This document shows positions 32,320 through 42,665 of a stretch of DNA of 64,000 nt, in pieces; position 1 is the stretch's first letter; every line of letters begins with the position of its first letter. The DNA comes from Variovorax sp. YR752 (lineage in GTDB: Bacteria > Pseudomonadota > Gammaproteobacteria > Burkholderiales > Burkholderiaceae_C): positions 25,432-89,431 of the forward strand of contig CAMATD010000002.1 of NCBI GenBank assembly GCA_945860785.1, written 5' to 3'. Position numbers and translations under genes: made by a program. The notes below the pieces were generated by a model. That model saw only the letters and a program-made list of their open reading frames with translations. It did not search any database and was not told the DNA's origin.

Positions 32320-32925
32320 ATGCAAATGATGATGCAGCGCTGGCTCTTGATTTTCGCGGCGGTCCTGTCCCTGAGCGGATGCGGCTACAACCAGTTCCAG
32401 TCACTCGACGAGGCCAGCAAATCGGCCTGGAGCGAGGTGCTCAACCAGTATCAGCGGCGCGTCGACCTGGTGCCCAACATCGTGGCCACCGTCAAGGGCG
32501 AGGCCAGCTTCGAGCAGGACACGCTCACCAAGGTGATCGAGGCACGCGCCAAGGCCACCTCGATCCAGGTGACGCCTGAAACGCTCAACAACCCCGAAGC
32601 CTTCAACAAGTTCCAGCAGGCGCAGGGCGAACTCTCGTCGGCGCTGTCGCGGCTGATGGTGGTGTCGGAGCGCTACCCCGAGCTCAAGGCCAACCAGGCC
32701 TTCCGCGACCTGCGCGTGACGCTCGAAGGCACCGAGAACCGCATCACCGTGGCGCGCAACCGCTACATCGAGACCGTGCAGGAGTACAACGTGCTCGCGC
32801 GCAGCTTCCCGACCAACATCACGGCCAAGATCTTCAGCTACGCGCCGAAGCCGAACTTCTCGGTGCAGAACGAAGCGCAAATCTCGACGCCGCCCACGGT
32901 CGACTTCAGCGCCCCCAAGAAGTAA
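32320..32925 (+). CDS. LemA family protein
   Basis: SLSGCGYNQFQSLDEASKSAWSEVLNQYQRRVDLVPNIVATVKG. Confidence 0.95.
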   Translation: MQMMMQRWLLIFAAVLSLSGCGYNQFQSLDEASKSAWSEVLNQYQRRVDLVPNIVATVKGEASFEQDTLTKVIEARAKATSIQVTPETLNNPEAFNKFQQAQGELSSALSRLMVVSERYPELKANQAFRDLRVTLEGTENRITVARNRYIETVQEYNVLARSFPTNITAKIFSYAPKPNFSVQNEAQISTPPTVDFSAPKK

Positions 32926-32943
32926 GAAGAAGACAAGCACTGC

Positions 32944-33837
32944 ATGGCCCTGATCCGTCGCGCACTGGCCGCTGTCCTCCTGGCAGCGATGGCCTGGGCC
33001 GGCCTGCCTGCACTGGCCCAGGGCCTGCTACCGGTGCCCACGCTCACCGCGCGCATGATCGACCAGACCGGCACGCTCGACGCCGCGCAGCGCTCGGGCC
33101 TTGAAACCAAGCTCGCGGCCTTCGAGCAGCGCAAGGGTTCGCAGATCGTCGTGCTGATGGTGCCGACCACTCAGCCCGAAGACATCGCGAGCTATGCCCA
33201 GCGCGTGGGCGACGCCTGGAAGATCGGCCGCAAGGACGTCGGCGACGGCATCCTCGTGATCGTGGCCAAGGACGATCGCAAGATGCGCATCGCAACAGCC
33301 AAGACGCTCGAAGGCGCGGTGCCCGACCTCGCGGCGGTGCGCATCCTCGACGAGGAGATGAAGCCGCGCTTTCGCAACAACGACTTTGCGGGCGGCCTGA
33401 ACGCGGCGGTGGACCGGCTGATCGGCCTAGTCGACGGCGAGGCGCTGCCCGAGCCTTCGTACGGCAGCGACAAGGCCTCGGGCGGAGGCATCGACTGGGA
33501 GAACCTCGCGATCTTCCTGTTCGTCGGTGTGTTCGTCGCGGCGCCGATCGTGCGCGCGGTCGTCGGCAAGAAGCTGGGCTCGGTCGTCATGGGCGGCGGC
33601 ATCGGCGTGGTCGCGTTCTTCCTCACGATCAGCATGTTCATCGCGGTGGTCGCGGGCTTCATTGCGCTGCTGGTGTCGCTGTTCTCGGCGTTCGGCTCGT
33701 CCGGGTCCGGCGTCGGGCGCCGCAGCACTGGCGGCGGAGGCGGTTGGAGCAGCGGCAGCAGCGCCGGGGGCTGGAGCAGCGGCAGTGACAGCGGCGGCTT
33801 CAGTTCCGGCGGCGGCGGCGCCTCGGGGGACTGGTGA
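32944..33837 (+). CDS. TPM domain protein (YgcG-like) with Gly/Ser-rich C-terminus
   Basis: RMIDQTGTLDAAQRSGLETKLAAFEQRKGSQIVVLMV; C-terminal GGGASGDW; follows lemA. Confidence 0.92.
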   Translation: MALIRRALAAVLLAAMAWAGLPALAQGLLPVPTLTARMIDQTGTLDAAQRSGLETKLAAFEQRKGSQIVVLMVPTTQPEDIASYAQRVGDAWKIGRKDVGDGILVIVAKDDRKMRIATAKTLEGAVPDLAAVRILDEEMKPRFRNNDFAGGLNAAVDRLIGLVDGEALPEPSYGSDKASGGGIDWENLAIFLFVGVFVAAPIVRAVVGKKLGSVVMGGGIGVVAFFLTISMFIAVVAGFIALLVSLFSAFGSSGSGVGRRSTGGGGGWSSGSSAGGWSSGSDSGGFSSGGGGASGDW

Positions 33838-33839
33838 AC

Positions 33840-34367
33840 ATGGCAGCAGAAGCAACGTTCTTCTCGAAGCTCGGCCGCATCTGGCGCCATCGATGGATCG
33901 ATGAAGCCGCGGTACGCCGCGTGCTGCCGGCCGCGGCGCTGGAACGCCTCGCGGGCCGCGTGGGCGCCAGCGAGCGGCGGCACAGCGGCGAGATCCGCAT
34001 CTGCGTGGAAGCCGGCCTGCCGCTGTCCTATCTGTGGCGCAATGCGCCCGCGCGGCAGCGCGCCGTCACGCTCTTCGGCAAGCTGCGCGTGTGGGACACC
34101 GAGCACAACAACGGCGTGCTGATCTACCTGCTGCTGGCCGAGCACGCGATCGAGATCGTGGCCGACCGCGGCATCGATGCCCGCGTCGACGATGCCGAAT
34201 GGGCTGCGATGGCGCAGCGCATGGGTTCGGCGTTTCGCGACGGCCGCTTCGAGGATGGGCTCACCCAGGCGCTGGAGGAAATGTCGGCCCTGCTGGTCGA
34301 GCACTTTCCGCTGGGCGAGAACGAGCCCGACACCAACGAGCTGCCAGACGAACCTGTCGTGCTCTGA
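33840..34367 (+). CDS. TPM domain-containing protein
   Basis: ERLAGRVGASERRHSGEIRICVEAGLPLSYLWRNAPARQRAVTLFGKLRVWDTEHNNGVLIYLL. Confidence 0.85.
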   Translation: MAAEATFFSKLGRIWRHRWIDEAAVRRVLPAAALERLAGRVGASERRHSGEIRICVEAGLPLSYLWRNAPARQRAVTLFGKLRVWDTEHNNGVLIYLLLAEHAIEIVADRGIDARVDDAEWAAMAQRMGSAFRDGRFEDGLTQALEEMSALLVEHFPLGENEPDTNELPDEPVVL

Positions 34368-34370
34368 CTT

Positions 34371-34474
34371 TCTCCCTCCCCTTCCGGGGAAGGGCCGGGG
34401 TGGGGGCAAGCGGCGCATCCATCGGGCGCTCTGCCCGCCCCCAACCCAGCCTTCCCCCAGAGGGGGAAGGAGCC
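34371..34474. repeat. Palindromic repeat family copy A
   Basis: TCTCCCTCCCCTTCCGGGGAAGGGCCGGGGTGGGGGC...GCCCCCAACCCAGCCTTCCCCCAGAGGGGGAAGGAG; two hairpin arms in inverted orientation. Confidence 0.9.
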
Positions 34475-34481
34475 AAAACCC

Positions 34482-35165
34482 TCAGTCCGATGACGGCAGC
34501 GCCCACACGGTCTGGCCGCCCACCGCGTAGAAGCGCCGCTCCGGCGCCGTCTCCATCAACCAGCCACCCGTGAATTCGCCGAAAGCCGGCAGCACGGCCT
34601 GCCGCGCATCGCTCGCGAAGCAAGGCAGCCGCACGCTGTCGCGCCCCGGGCCGTAGAGCCTGCACACGGGGTGCAGGTGCCCGGCGAGCACGAAATGCGT
34701 GGCATGCGATTGCGGATGGTGGCAGCAGGCGAACGGGCCGAGCAGGAAGGGCTCGTCGACCACGTCGATGGCGAGTGCGGCCGGTGGATCGCCCGCGCGG
34801 CTGTCGTGGTTGCCGCGCACCAGCGTCATCGCGATGCCGGCATGCGTTGCGCGCCACGCTTCGAGCGCGGCCAGCACCTGCGCCGTGCGGGCCTGGGCCG
34901 CATGCAGGAAGTCGCCGAGGAACACGATGTGTCGCGGCGCATGGCGAGCGATCAGCGCATCGAGGCGGGCCAGGTTCTCCTGCGTGGTGCCGCCCGGCAC
35001 GGGCTGGCCCAGCGCGCGGTAGGTCGCGGCCTTGCCGATGTGCAGGTCGGCGATGAACAGCACGCGCGCACCGGGCCACCAGAGCGCGCGCTCGGGCAGC
35101 AGGTGCAGCAGCTCGCCCGCCCATTGGACTGGGAGCGCCGACGCGGTAAGGTGCGAGGAGGTCAC
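34482..35165 (-). CDS. pdeM: Ligase-associated DNA damage response endonuclease PdeM (calcineurin-like)
   Basis: VLFIADLHIGK, FLGDFLHA, RGNHDSR, AGHLHP metallophosphoesterase motifs; near the ligase/Lhr/exonuclease genes. Confidence 0.9.
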   Translation of the reverse strand: MTSSHLTASALPVQWAGELLHLLPERALWWPGARVLFIADLHIGKAATYRALGQPVPGGTTQENLARLDALIARHAPRHIVFLGDFLHAAQARTAQVLAALEAWRATHAGIAMTLVRGNHDSRAGDPPAALAIDVVDEPFLLGPFACCHHPQSHATHFVLAGHLHPVCRLYGPGRDSVRLPCFASDARQAVLPAFGEFTGGWLMETAPERRFYAVGGQTVWALPSSD

Positions 35166-35242
35166 GGGCCACCAGTGTCGCAAAAGACGCGCAGGCCGGC
35201 GGCCACCTTGCAATTCACCCGCGCGAACCCCAGTTCTTCCGT

Positions 35243-35692
35243 ATGACCGAATCGCCCCCGCTGCACATTGTCTGCCCACACTGCCACACGACCAACCGCG
35301 TGCGCGCGGCGCAGCTCGCCAGCGCGCCCGACTGCGGCAGCTGCCACCGCCCGCTGTTCACCGGTCACTCCACCGCGCTGCCGGACGAAGCGACCTTCGA
35401 CCGGCACATCGCACGCAACGAGATCCCGGTGCTGGTCGATTTCTGGGCGCCCTGGTGCGGCCCCTGCCGCCAGATGGCACCGGGCTACGAACAGGCCGCG
35501 GCCCAGCTCGAGCCCCATGTGCGGCTGGCCAAGGTCGACACCGAAGCCGTGCAGGCCCTCGGCGCGCGCTTCAACATCCGCAGCATTCCGACGCTGGCGC
35601 TGTTCCGCGGCGGCCGCGAGATGGCACGGCAGGCCGGTGCCATGGGCGCGGCGGACATCGTGCGGTGGGTGCAGGCGCACGGCGCGGGTTGA
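35243..35692 (+). CDS. trxC: Thioredoxin 2 (zinc-finger N-terminus)
   Basis: IVCPHCHTTNRV...CGSC plus FWAPWCGPCRQMAP. Confidence 0.93.
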   Translation: MTESPPLHIVCPHCHTTNRVRAAQLASAPDCGSCHRPLFTGHSTALPDEATFDRHIARNEIPVLVDFWAPWCGPCRQMAPGYEQAAAQLEPHVRLAKVDTEAVQALGARFNIRSIPTLALFRGGREMARQAGAMGAADIVRWVQAHGAG

Positions 35693-35700
35693 GGAACGCC

Positions 35701-38469
35701 TCACAGCGGCGGCAACGGCCTGGAGGGCCCGGAAGGCCTTGATGGCCGCCTGCGCTCGCGCCGTGGTGCGCGCGGCTTGCCCGGCCCCTCTTGCCCGAAC
35801 GCCAGCGTGCCCTTGACCCGCTCCACCCCGCCGGCCGTAACCGCGCCGCCCGCTGCTTTCTCCAGTTGCTCAACCATGCGCGCAATGCGGTCGGCCACAT
35901 TCTCGTTCGACAGCTGCTCGCGGAACAGCTCGACCATGAGCGGAAACGAAAACGGCGTCGACCGTTCGAGCGGCTTCAGCACCAGCTGCTGCGTCGCCAT
36001 GCGCGCGAGGCTCGCGCCGAGCCGGCCGATCTCGAGCTCCTGTGCAAGAAGCTCCTGCTCGGCCTGCAGCAGCAGCTTGTTCGACGGGTCGTACTTGCGA
36101 AACACCTCCCAGAACAGCGACGACGACGCCTGCAGCTGCTTGCTGCTGCGCTTCTCGCCCGGATAGCCCTGGAAGATCAGCCCCGAGACGCGTGCGATCT
36201 CGCGGAAGCGGCGCTGCGCCAGCTCGCTCGCGTTGAGCGACGCCAGCACCTCCCGCAGCAGCACCGTGTGCGCATCGTCGTCGCCCTTGCCTTCCGGCAG
36301 TCGCAGCACCTATGGCAGCAGCGTGGGCCAATCGACCTCGGTCGCGCTCAGCAGCTCGAAGCCGTAGTCGTTGACCGCAATGGAGAAGGTGCGCGCCTCG
36401 TGCTGCGCGATGCGCCAGGCCAGCAGGCTCGCGAGGCCCAGGTGCACATGCCGGCCCGCAAACGGATAGAGGAACAGGTGCGAGCCTTCGCGCGTGGTCA
36501 GCGTTTCGGCCAGCAGGGTCTGCGGCGTCGGCAATGCGGACCACTGCTGCTGGATCTCAAGCAGCGGCCGCACGCACTGCAGCTCGGGCGAGTCGTAGTG
36601 CGCCTCGCCGGCCAGCGCAAGCTGCTGCACCACCGCATCGGCCAGCGTGTTCGACAGCGGCATGCGCCCGCCGCTCCAGCGCGGCACGGCGGCGCGCTTG
36701 CCGGTGGCGCGCCGCACCCAGGCCGTCATGTCGTGGATGCGCACGAGTTCGAGCAGGCGGCCGCCGAACAGGAAGCAGTCGCCCGGCTTCATGCGCGCGA
36801 CGAAACTCTCTTCGACGTTGCCGATCTTCGAGCCGCCCATGTACTGCACCGACATGCTCGCGTCGCTCACGATGGTGCCGATGTTCATGCGGTGGCGCCG
36901 CGCGAGCCGGGCGTCGGGCACGCGCCAGATGCCTTCCGCATCGGGCACGGCGCGCCTGTAGTCCGGGTAGGCCGCGAGCGAAGGGCCACCCTGCGAAACG
37001 AAGGCCAGGCACCACTGCCAGCTCTCGCGCGAGAGCGCCGCATAGGCCGCGGTACCGCGCACCTCCTCGTACAGATCGTCGGGCACGAAGCCACCGCCAA
37101 GCGCCACCGTCACGAGGTGCTGCACCAGCACGTCGAGCGGCTGTTCGGGCGAATGACGCGCCTCGATGTGGCCGACTGCGATGGCCGTGCGCGCAGCCGC
37201 CCCCTCCACCATCTCGATGCTGTGCGTGGGCACGAGCGTGATGCGCGAGGGCCGGCCCGGCGCATGGCCCGAGCGGCCCGCGCGTTGCAGCAGCCGCGCC
37301 ACGCCCTTGGGCGAGCCGATCTGCAGCACGCGCTCGACCGGCAGGAAGTCGACGCCCAGGTCGAGGCTCGGGGTGCAGACCACCGCCTTGAGCTCGCCGC
37401 TCTTCAGGCCCAGCTCGACCCACTCGCGCACCTCGCGGTCGAGCGAGCCGTGATGCAGCGCGATGACGCCGGCCCATTCGGGCTTTGCCTCGAGCATCGC
37501 CTGGTACCAGATCTCGGCCTGCGAGCGGGTGTTGGTGAAGACCAGGGTGGTGCTGCTCGCGGCGATCTCGTCGATCACCTGCGGCAGCATCGTGAGGCCG
37601 AGGTGGCCGCCCCACGGAAAGCGCTCGGCGCGGCCGGGCAGCCGCGAATCGATGACGAGCTTCTTGGGCACCTGGCCCTGCACCAGCACGCCGTCCGCAT
37701 GACCCAGCAATGCATGCATCGCCTCCTGCAGGTTGCCGAGCGTGGCCGACATGCCCCAGATCGCAAGCCCTGCATTCCAGTGCCTGAGCCGCGCGAGCGC
37801 CAGCTGCACCTGCACGCCGCGCTTGTTGCCGAGCAGCTCGTGCCACTCGTCGACCACCACCATCTTCACGCGGCCCAGAACCTCGCGGGCATCGGCGCGT
37901 GCGAGCAGCAGCGAGAGGCTTTCGGGCGTGGTAACGAGCACTGTCGGCAGCCGCTCGTTCTGTGCACTGCGCTCGGCCGACGAGGTGTCGCCGCTGCGTG
38001 CACCGGCACTCCAGGGATGCACCTCGGCGCCGAGGGCTTCGAGCGGCTGCTTCAGTGCACGCAGCGTGTCGGCGGCGAGCGCACGCATGGGGGTGAGCCA
38101 CAGGACGGTGAGCGGTGGCGACGTGGTGCGTGTCGAGCTTGCCTTGCGCGCTTCGGAAAACGCCTGCAAGGCGCCGAGCCACACCGCATAGGTCTTGCCC
38201 GCGCCGGTGGTCGCGTGCAGCAAACCGGACTTGCCGCCGGCCATCGCCTTCCAGACCTCGCGCTGGAACTTGAAAGGCTTCCAGCCGCGCGCAACAAACC
38301 ACGCATCGAGCGCCGCCTTGACTGTCTTGCTCCTTCCCCTCCCGGGGGAAGGCTGGGATGGGGGCACGCGGCCTTCGACAGGCGGCCGACGCTGGATACG
38401 CCGCTTGCCCCCACCCCTGCCCTCCCCCGGAAGGGGAGGGAGAAATGCGGGGTCCGTCGGCTCGGTCAT
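35701..38469 (-). CDS. Ligase-associated DEXH-box helicase (Lhr-like) with in-frame TAG at 36310-36312
   Basis: [28 protein letters not shown] (DEWH box), [11 protein letters not shown]; same frame continues beyond TAG as [14 protein letters not shown]... Confidence 0.9.
38330..38442. repeat. Palindromic repeat family copy B, within the N-terminal coding region of the Lhr-like helicase
   Basis: GCTCCTTCCCCTCCCGGGGGAAGGCTGGGATGGGGGC...GCCCCCACCCCTGCCCTCCCCCGGAAGGGGAGGGAG. Confidence 0.9.
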
Positions 38470-40121
38470 ACAGGCAGCAGCGCGGCGAGCGTCTGCAAGG
38501 TGTCGACTTCTTCCACCGGCTTGTCCTCCCGCCACCGCAGCATCCGCGGAAAGCGCACCGCAATGCCGCTCTTGTGCCGCGTGCTGCGCGCGATGCCTTC
38601 GAAGCCCAGCTCGAACACCAGCGTCGGCTTGACACTCTTCACCGGCCCGAAGCTCTCGACGGTGGTCTTGCGGATGATCGCGTCCACGCGGGCCATCTCG
38701 GCGTCGGTCAGCCCGGAGTAGGCCTTGGCAAACGGCACGAGCTTGCGGTCTTCCTGCCCGGGCGGGCCGTCCCACACCGCGAAGGTGTAGTCGCTGAAGA
38801 GGCTGGCGCGGCGCCCGTGTCCGCGCTGCGCGTAGATGAGCACGGCGTCGATGCTGAGCGGATCGATCTTCCACTTCCACCACACGCCCACGTCCTTGGT
38901 GCGGCCCACGCCGTACTGCGCATCGCGGCGCTTGAGCATCATGCCCTCCACGCCCATGGTGCGCGCGACTTCGCGCTGGCGTGCGAGGTCGGCCCAATCG
39001 AGGCCGGTGAGCATCGGGCTCGGCAACAGCGACGGGTGCTGCATGCGCGTGACGAGTTCGTCGAGCAGCACGCGGCGCTCCGACTGCGGCAGCGCGCGCA
39101 GGTCGCGGCCCTCCCATTCGAGGAGGTCGTAGGCCAGCAGCACCACCGGGATGTCGCGCAACAGCTTGGCGCCTAGCGTCTTGCGGCCGATGCGTTTTTG
39201 CAGTTCGGCGAAGGGCTGCACCTTGCCTTCTCGCCACACGACGATTTCGCCATCGAGCACCGTGCCGTCGGGCAGCGCCTCGCCCAGCACCGCGAGTTCA
39301 GGGAATCGCTCCGTCACCAGCTCTTCGCCGCGCGACCACAGCCACACGGCGCCCGCGCGCTTGAGGAGTTGCGCGCGAATGCCATCCCATTTCCACTCGA
39401 CGATCCAGTCGGCCGGTGGGCCCAGCACCGCATCGAACTGCTCGAGCGGAATGTTGAACGGGTGCGCGAGGAAGAAAGGGTACGGCTGCCCACTGGTCTT
39501 CTGCACCTGCTCGGCGTTGGACTCCGGCGCAATCAGCGTGCGGTAGTCGCCGGCCTGCGGGTGGGCGCCGATGTGCGTGTAGCCCATCAGCCGCTGCGCG
39601 ACGCGCTTGGCGTCGATGCCGCCCATGGCCGCGAGCGCCTGCGTGACCTGCAGCTTCGAGACGCCGACGCGGAACGCGCCGGTGATGAGCTTGAAGTACA
39701 CGAGCCGCTCTTCGATCGCGAGTTGCCGCCATTGCGCGCGCAGGCGCTCTGCCAGCTGCTCGGGTGCGGTCTTCGCCGCCTCGCGCAGCGGCAGCAGGTG
39801 CTGCTCGACCCAGCCCGCGAGTCCGAGTTCGTGCACCTCGCTCGGCGGTGGCAACAGCAGCGCGATGGTCTCGGCGAGGTCGCCGACCGCGTCGTAGCTT
39901 TCGTCGAACAGCCACTCGGGCAGGCCCGCCGCTTCCTGCGCCAGCAGCCGCAATAGCTTGGTGGGCACGAGCTGGCGCGGCTTGCTGCCTGCAAGGAAGT
40001 AGACGGCCCATGTGGCATCGGCCGCGTCGGCCTCGCGCAGGTAGCGCTGCAATGCGGCCTGCTTTGCGAGGTTCGACGTGCTCGCGTCGAGGTCGCGGTA
40101 GAGCGCGGCGAAGGCTGTCAT
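38466..40121 (-). CDS. ATP-dependent DNA ligase (ligase-associated repair cluster)
   Basis: [11 protein letters not shown] (adenylation KxDG), [33 protein letters not shown] overlaps helicase ATG (ATGA). Confidence 0.94.
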   Translation of the reverse strand: MTAFAALYRDLDASTSNLAKQAALQRYLREADAADATWAVYFLAGSKPRQLVPTKLLRLLAQEAAGLPEWLFDESYDAVGDLAETIALLLPPPSEVHELGLAGWVEQHLLPLREAAKTAPEQLAERLRAQWRQLAIEERLVYFKLITGAFRVGVSKLQVTQALAAMGGIDAKRVAQRLMGYTHIGAHPQAGDYRTLIAPESNAEQVQKTSGQPYPFFLAHPFNIPLEQFDAVLGPPADWIVEWKWDGIRAQLLKRAGAVWLWSRGEELVTERFPELAVLGEALPDGTVLDGEIVVWREGKVQPFAELQKRIGRKTLGAKLLRDIPVVLLAYDLLEWEGRDLRALPQSERRVLLDELVTRMQHPSLLPSPMLTGLDWADLARQREVARTMGVEGMMLKRRDAQYGVGRTKDVGVWWKWKIDPLSIDAVLIYAQRGHGRRASLFSDYTFAVWDGPPGQEDRKLVPFAKAYSGLTDAEMARVDAIIRKTTVESFGPVKSVKPTLVFELGFEGIARSTRHKSGIAVRFPRMLRWREDKPVEEVDTLQTLAALLPV

Positions 40122-41234
40122 CTTTCTCCTTCCCCCTCTGGGGGAAGGTCGGGATGGGGGCTGACGGCGTCCCCATCGAGCGCCGCTTGCCCCCTCCCCT
40201 GCCCTCCCCCAGAGGGGGAGGGAGTTTCCTGGTCGTCCTCGTCGCCGTACTCCGTCTTGAAGCCCTGCGCATCGAGCCCGTTCTCCGTGAGCCAGCGCAC
40301 CATCACCTGCACGCTGCCATGCGTGACGAACACGCGCTCGGCGCCCGTGCCCGCAATGGCCTGCTGCAGGCCGGGCCAGTCGGCATGGTCGGACATCACG
40401 AAGCCGCGGTCGACGCCGCGCCGGCGGCGCGTGCCGCGCAGCTGCATCCAGCCGCTCGCAAAGGCGTCGGCATAGTTGCCGAAGCGGCGCATCCATGGCG
40501 TGCCCTGCGCAGACGGCGGCGCGAGCACCAACGCGCGCTTCAGCAGCGCCGCATCGACGCCCGGATCGGTGACGCGCACCGTCTCAGGCAGCGCCACGCC
40601 CGCGGCGCGGTACACGGCATTGAGCGGCTCGACCGCGCCATGCACGACGATCGGTCCGATCGACGCATCGACCCCATGCAGGATGCGCTGCGCCTTGCCG
40701 AAGGCATAGCAGAACAGCACCGACGCCCGCCCCACCTCCGCATTGGCGCGCCACCAGCCGTCGATCTCGGCGAACAGCACGGCCTGCGTGGGCCAGCGGT
40801 AGATCGGCAGCCCGAAGGTCGACTCGGTGATGAAGGTGTCGCAGGGCACCGGCTCGAAGGGTGCGCAGGTGCCGTCGGGCTCGGTCTTGTAGTCGCCCGA
40901 GGCGACCCACACGCGCCCGCCGTGTTCGAGCCGTACCTGCGCCGAGCCCAGCACGTGGCCGGCCGGGTGCAGCGAGACGCGCACGCCATGGTGCTCGATG
41001 GTTTTGCCATAAGGCAGCGTCTGCAGGTCGATGTCATTGCCGAGCCGGGTGCAGCAGCGTGCCGGCGCTGTCAGCCTGCGCCAGGTAATGCGCGTGGCCG
41101 ATGCGGGCGTGGTCGGAATGCGCATGCGTGATGACCGCGCGCTCCACCGGCCGCCACGGGTCGATGTAGAAATCGCCGGGCGGGCAATACAGGCCCTCGG
41201 GCCGGGCAATGACAAGGTCTTCCTTGGCGGGCAT
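40118..41234 (-). CDS. Ligase-associated DNA exonuclease (MBL fold), frameshift near 41049
   Basis: VITHAHSDHARIGH, HPAGHVLGSAQV, VASGDYKTEPDGTC, SDHADWPGL; TGA overlaps ligase ATG (ATGA). Confidence 0.9.
40126..40224. repeat. Palindromic repeat family copy C, within the C-terminal coding region of the exonuclease
   Basis: CTCCTTCCCCCTCTGGGGGAAGGTCGGGATGGGGGC...GCCCCCTCCCCTGCCCTCCCCCAGAGGGGGAGGGAG. Confidence 0.9.
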
Positions 41235-41317
41235 GGCACGCCATCGTAGGGCCAGCCGGCCGTTTGCGCCGCCGAACGGCGGCCGCGATGCGCTGTGGGC
41301 CGGCGCCTGCCTGCCGG

Positions 41318-41847
41318 CTACTTCTTGGGGCGTCCGGCCATCATCTCGAGCATGTTCACCTTGGTGCCGTTGGGCATCACCATGTCGCCGGGTTTCTGGT
41401 CGGCCTTGCAGGGGCCGATCCATTTCGCTTCCATGGTGGTGGCGCTTTCCGAGCGTCCCATCAGCGGCGGGTTGTAGCTGGCCTTGCGGTCCATGCGGTA
41501 GGCGGAGTTGAAGTCGCCGGTGACCACCGTGTGGTGGTGGCCGTGGTGGTGCCGATCTTGCAGACCGAATCGATGGTGATCTGGCTGCCGTTCTGGGCGC
41601 GAACGTCCTGCGAGCAGGCGTCCTTGCCGAGCGACTGCGCCATGCCCTGGGCGCAGTCCTGCATTGCCTTGTCACTGGCCGCGTCGATGCATTGCTGCAT
41701 GGTGGCCGCGGGGGTCTTGCCGCTGGCGTCGCCGGAATGGATCTCCCACAAGCCGGGCTTGCGGGCGGGCATGTCGAGCGCGAACGCGGGGCCCGCAAAG
41801 GCGCCGACCATGGCGCACCACGCGAGGGCAGAAAGACGAATCTTCAT
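41318..41847 (-). CDS. DUF3617-type secreted protein (frameshift near 41530)
   Basis: Signal peptide; KPGLWEIHSGDASGKTPAATMQQCIDAA...; alternate frame TVVTGDFNSAYRMDRKASYNPPLMGRSESATTMEAKWIGPC. Confidence 0.75.
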
Positions 41848-41926
41848 GGTGAACTCTCCCCATCGGGATGGCTGCGAAACCGGCTTTGTACAGGCCTTGC
41901 CGCAGCGGCGAAATAGCGCGATCGGC

Positions 41927-42616
41927 CTACGCCGCCTGACCCGCGTGCGACCGTGCGGCCGTTCCTTGCCGGGATGTAATACCGAGTGCCACACCCAGCG
42001 CCAGCCCACCGAGCACGTCCATCAGCACATGCTGGCGCACGGCCATCGTCGAATACACGATGCCCACGGCCCACGCCACGTTGAAGATGCGCAGCCATGC
42101 CGGTGCGCCGACCTCGCGCAGCTGCCGCACCAGCACGATGCAGGTGAAGACCGAGAACGACACGTGCAGCGACGGGAAGGCGTTGCCGGCCGAATCGACG
42201 GTCTTCAGGAAGGCGAGCGAACTGCCCGGGACGGCGTCGATGGTGAAGTTCGGTATCGCCGTGGGCATGAACCAGAACACGACGAGCGCGATGGCCGTCA
42301 TCGCCGCACAGCCGAAGGAAAAGCTCCAGAGCTCGCGCTTGTCCTTCGCGAGCAGCACGGGCAGTGCGATGTACCCCCAGAGCGACAGGTAAATCGGGAG
42401 CAGCATGGGCCAGAACGCGATCAGGCGGTCGAAGGCCGTGAGCGGCAGCACCCAGGCCTGGCCCGCGTTCTTCATGATCCAGAAGTACAGCGGGAAGAAG
42501 CCGATGGTCGCGACGGTGTTGCCGACCAGCTTCATCGGCCACAGCGTCTTGCAGCGCAGCCACAGGGCGCGCAGCCATCGCGTCGAGGAAGGTCCGGCGG
42601 AAGAAGAATGGGTCAT
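41927..42616 (-). CDS. PAP2-superfamily membrane phosphatase
   Basis: Multi-TM; GNAFPSLHVSFSV and RQHVLMDVLGGL motifs. Confidence 0.85.
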   Translation of the reverse strand: MTHSSSAGPSSTRWLRALWLRCKTLWPMKLVGNTVATIGFFPLYFWIMKNAGQAWVLPLTAFDRLIAFWPMLLPIYLSLWGYIALPVLLAKDKRELWSFSFGCAAMTAIALVVFWFMPTAIPNFTIDAVPGSSLAFLKTVDSAGNAFPSLHVSFSVFTCIVLVRQLREVGAPAWLRIFNVAWAVGIVYSTMAVRQHVLMDVLGGLALGVALGITSRQGTAARSHAGQAA

Positions 42617-42665
42617 GGATGCCTGTGGCAACGCGATGTGGCCTCGCGGGTGCGAGGCCACGGCA

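Noticed and set aside
33720-33835. Gly/Ser-rich repetitive coding segment (GGGGGWSSGSSAGGWSSGSDSGG)
   Set aside because: Typical C-terminal tail of TPM-domain proteins; not an independent repeat element.
35791-38721. 976-aa plus-strand ORF opposite the Lhr-like helicase
   Set aside because: Arg/His/Gln-rich antisense artefact; no domain, and the opposite strand has clear helicase motifs.
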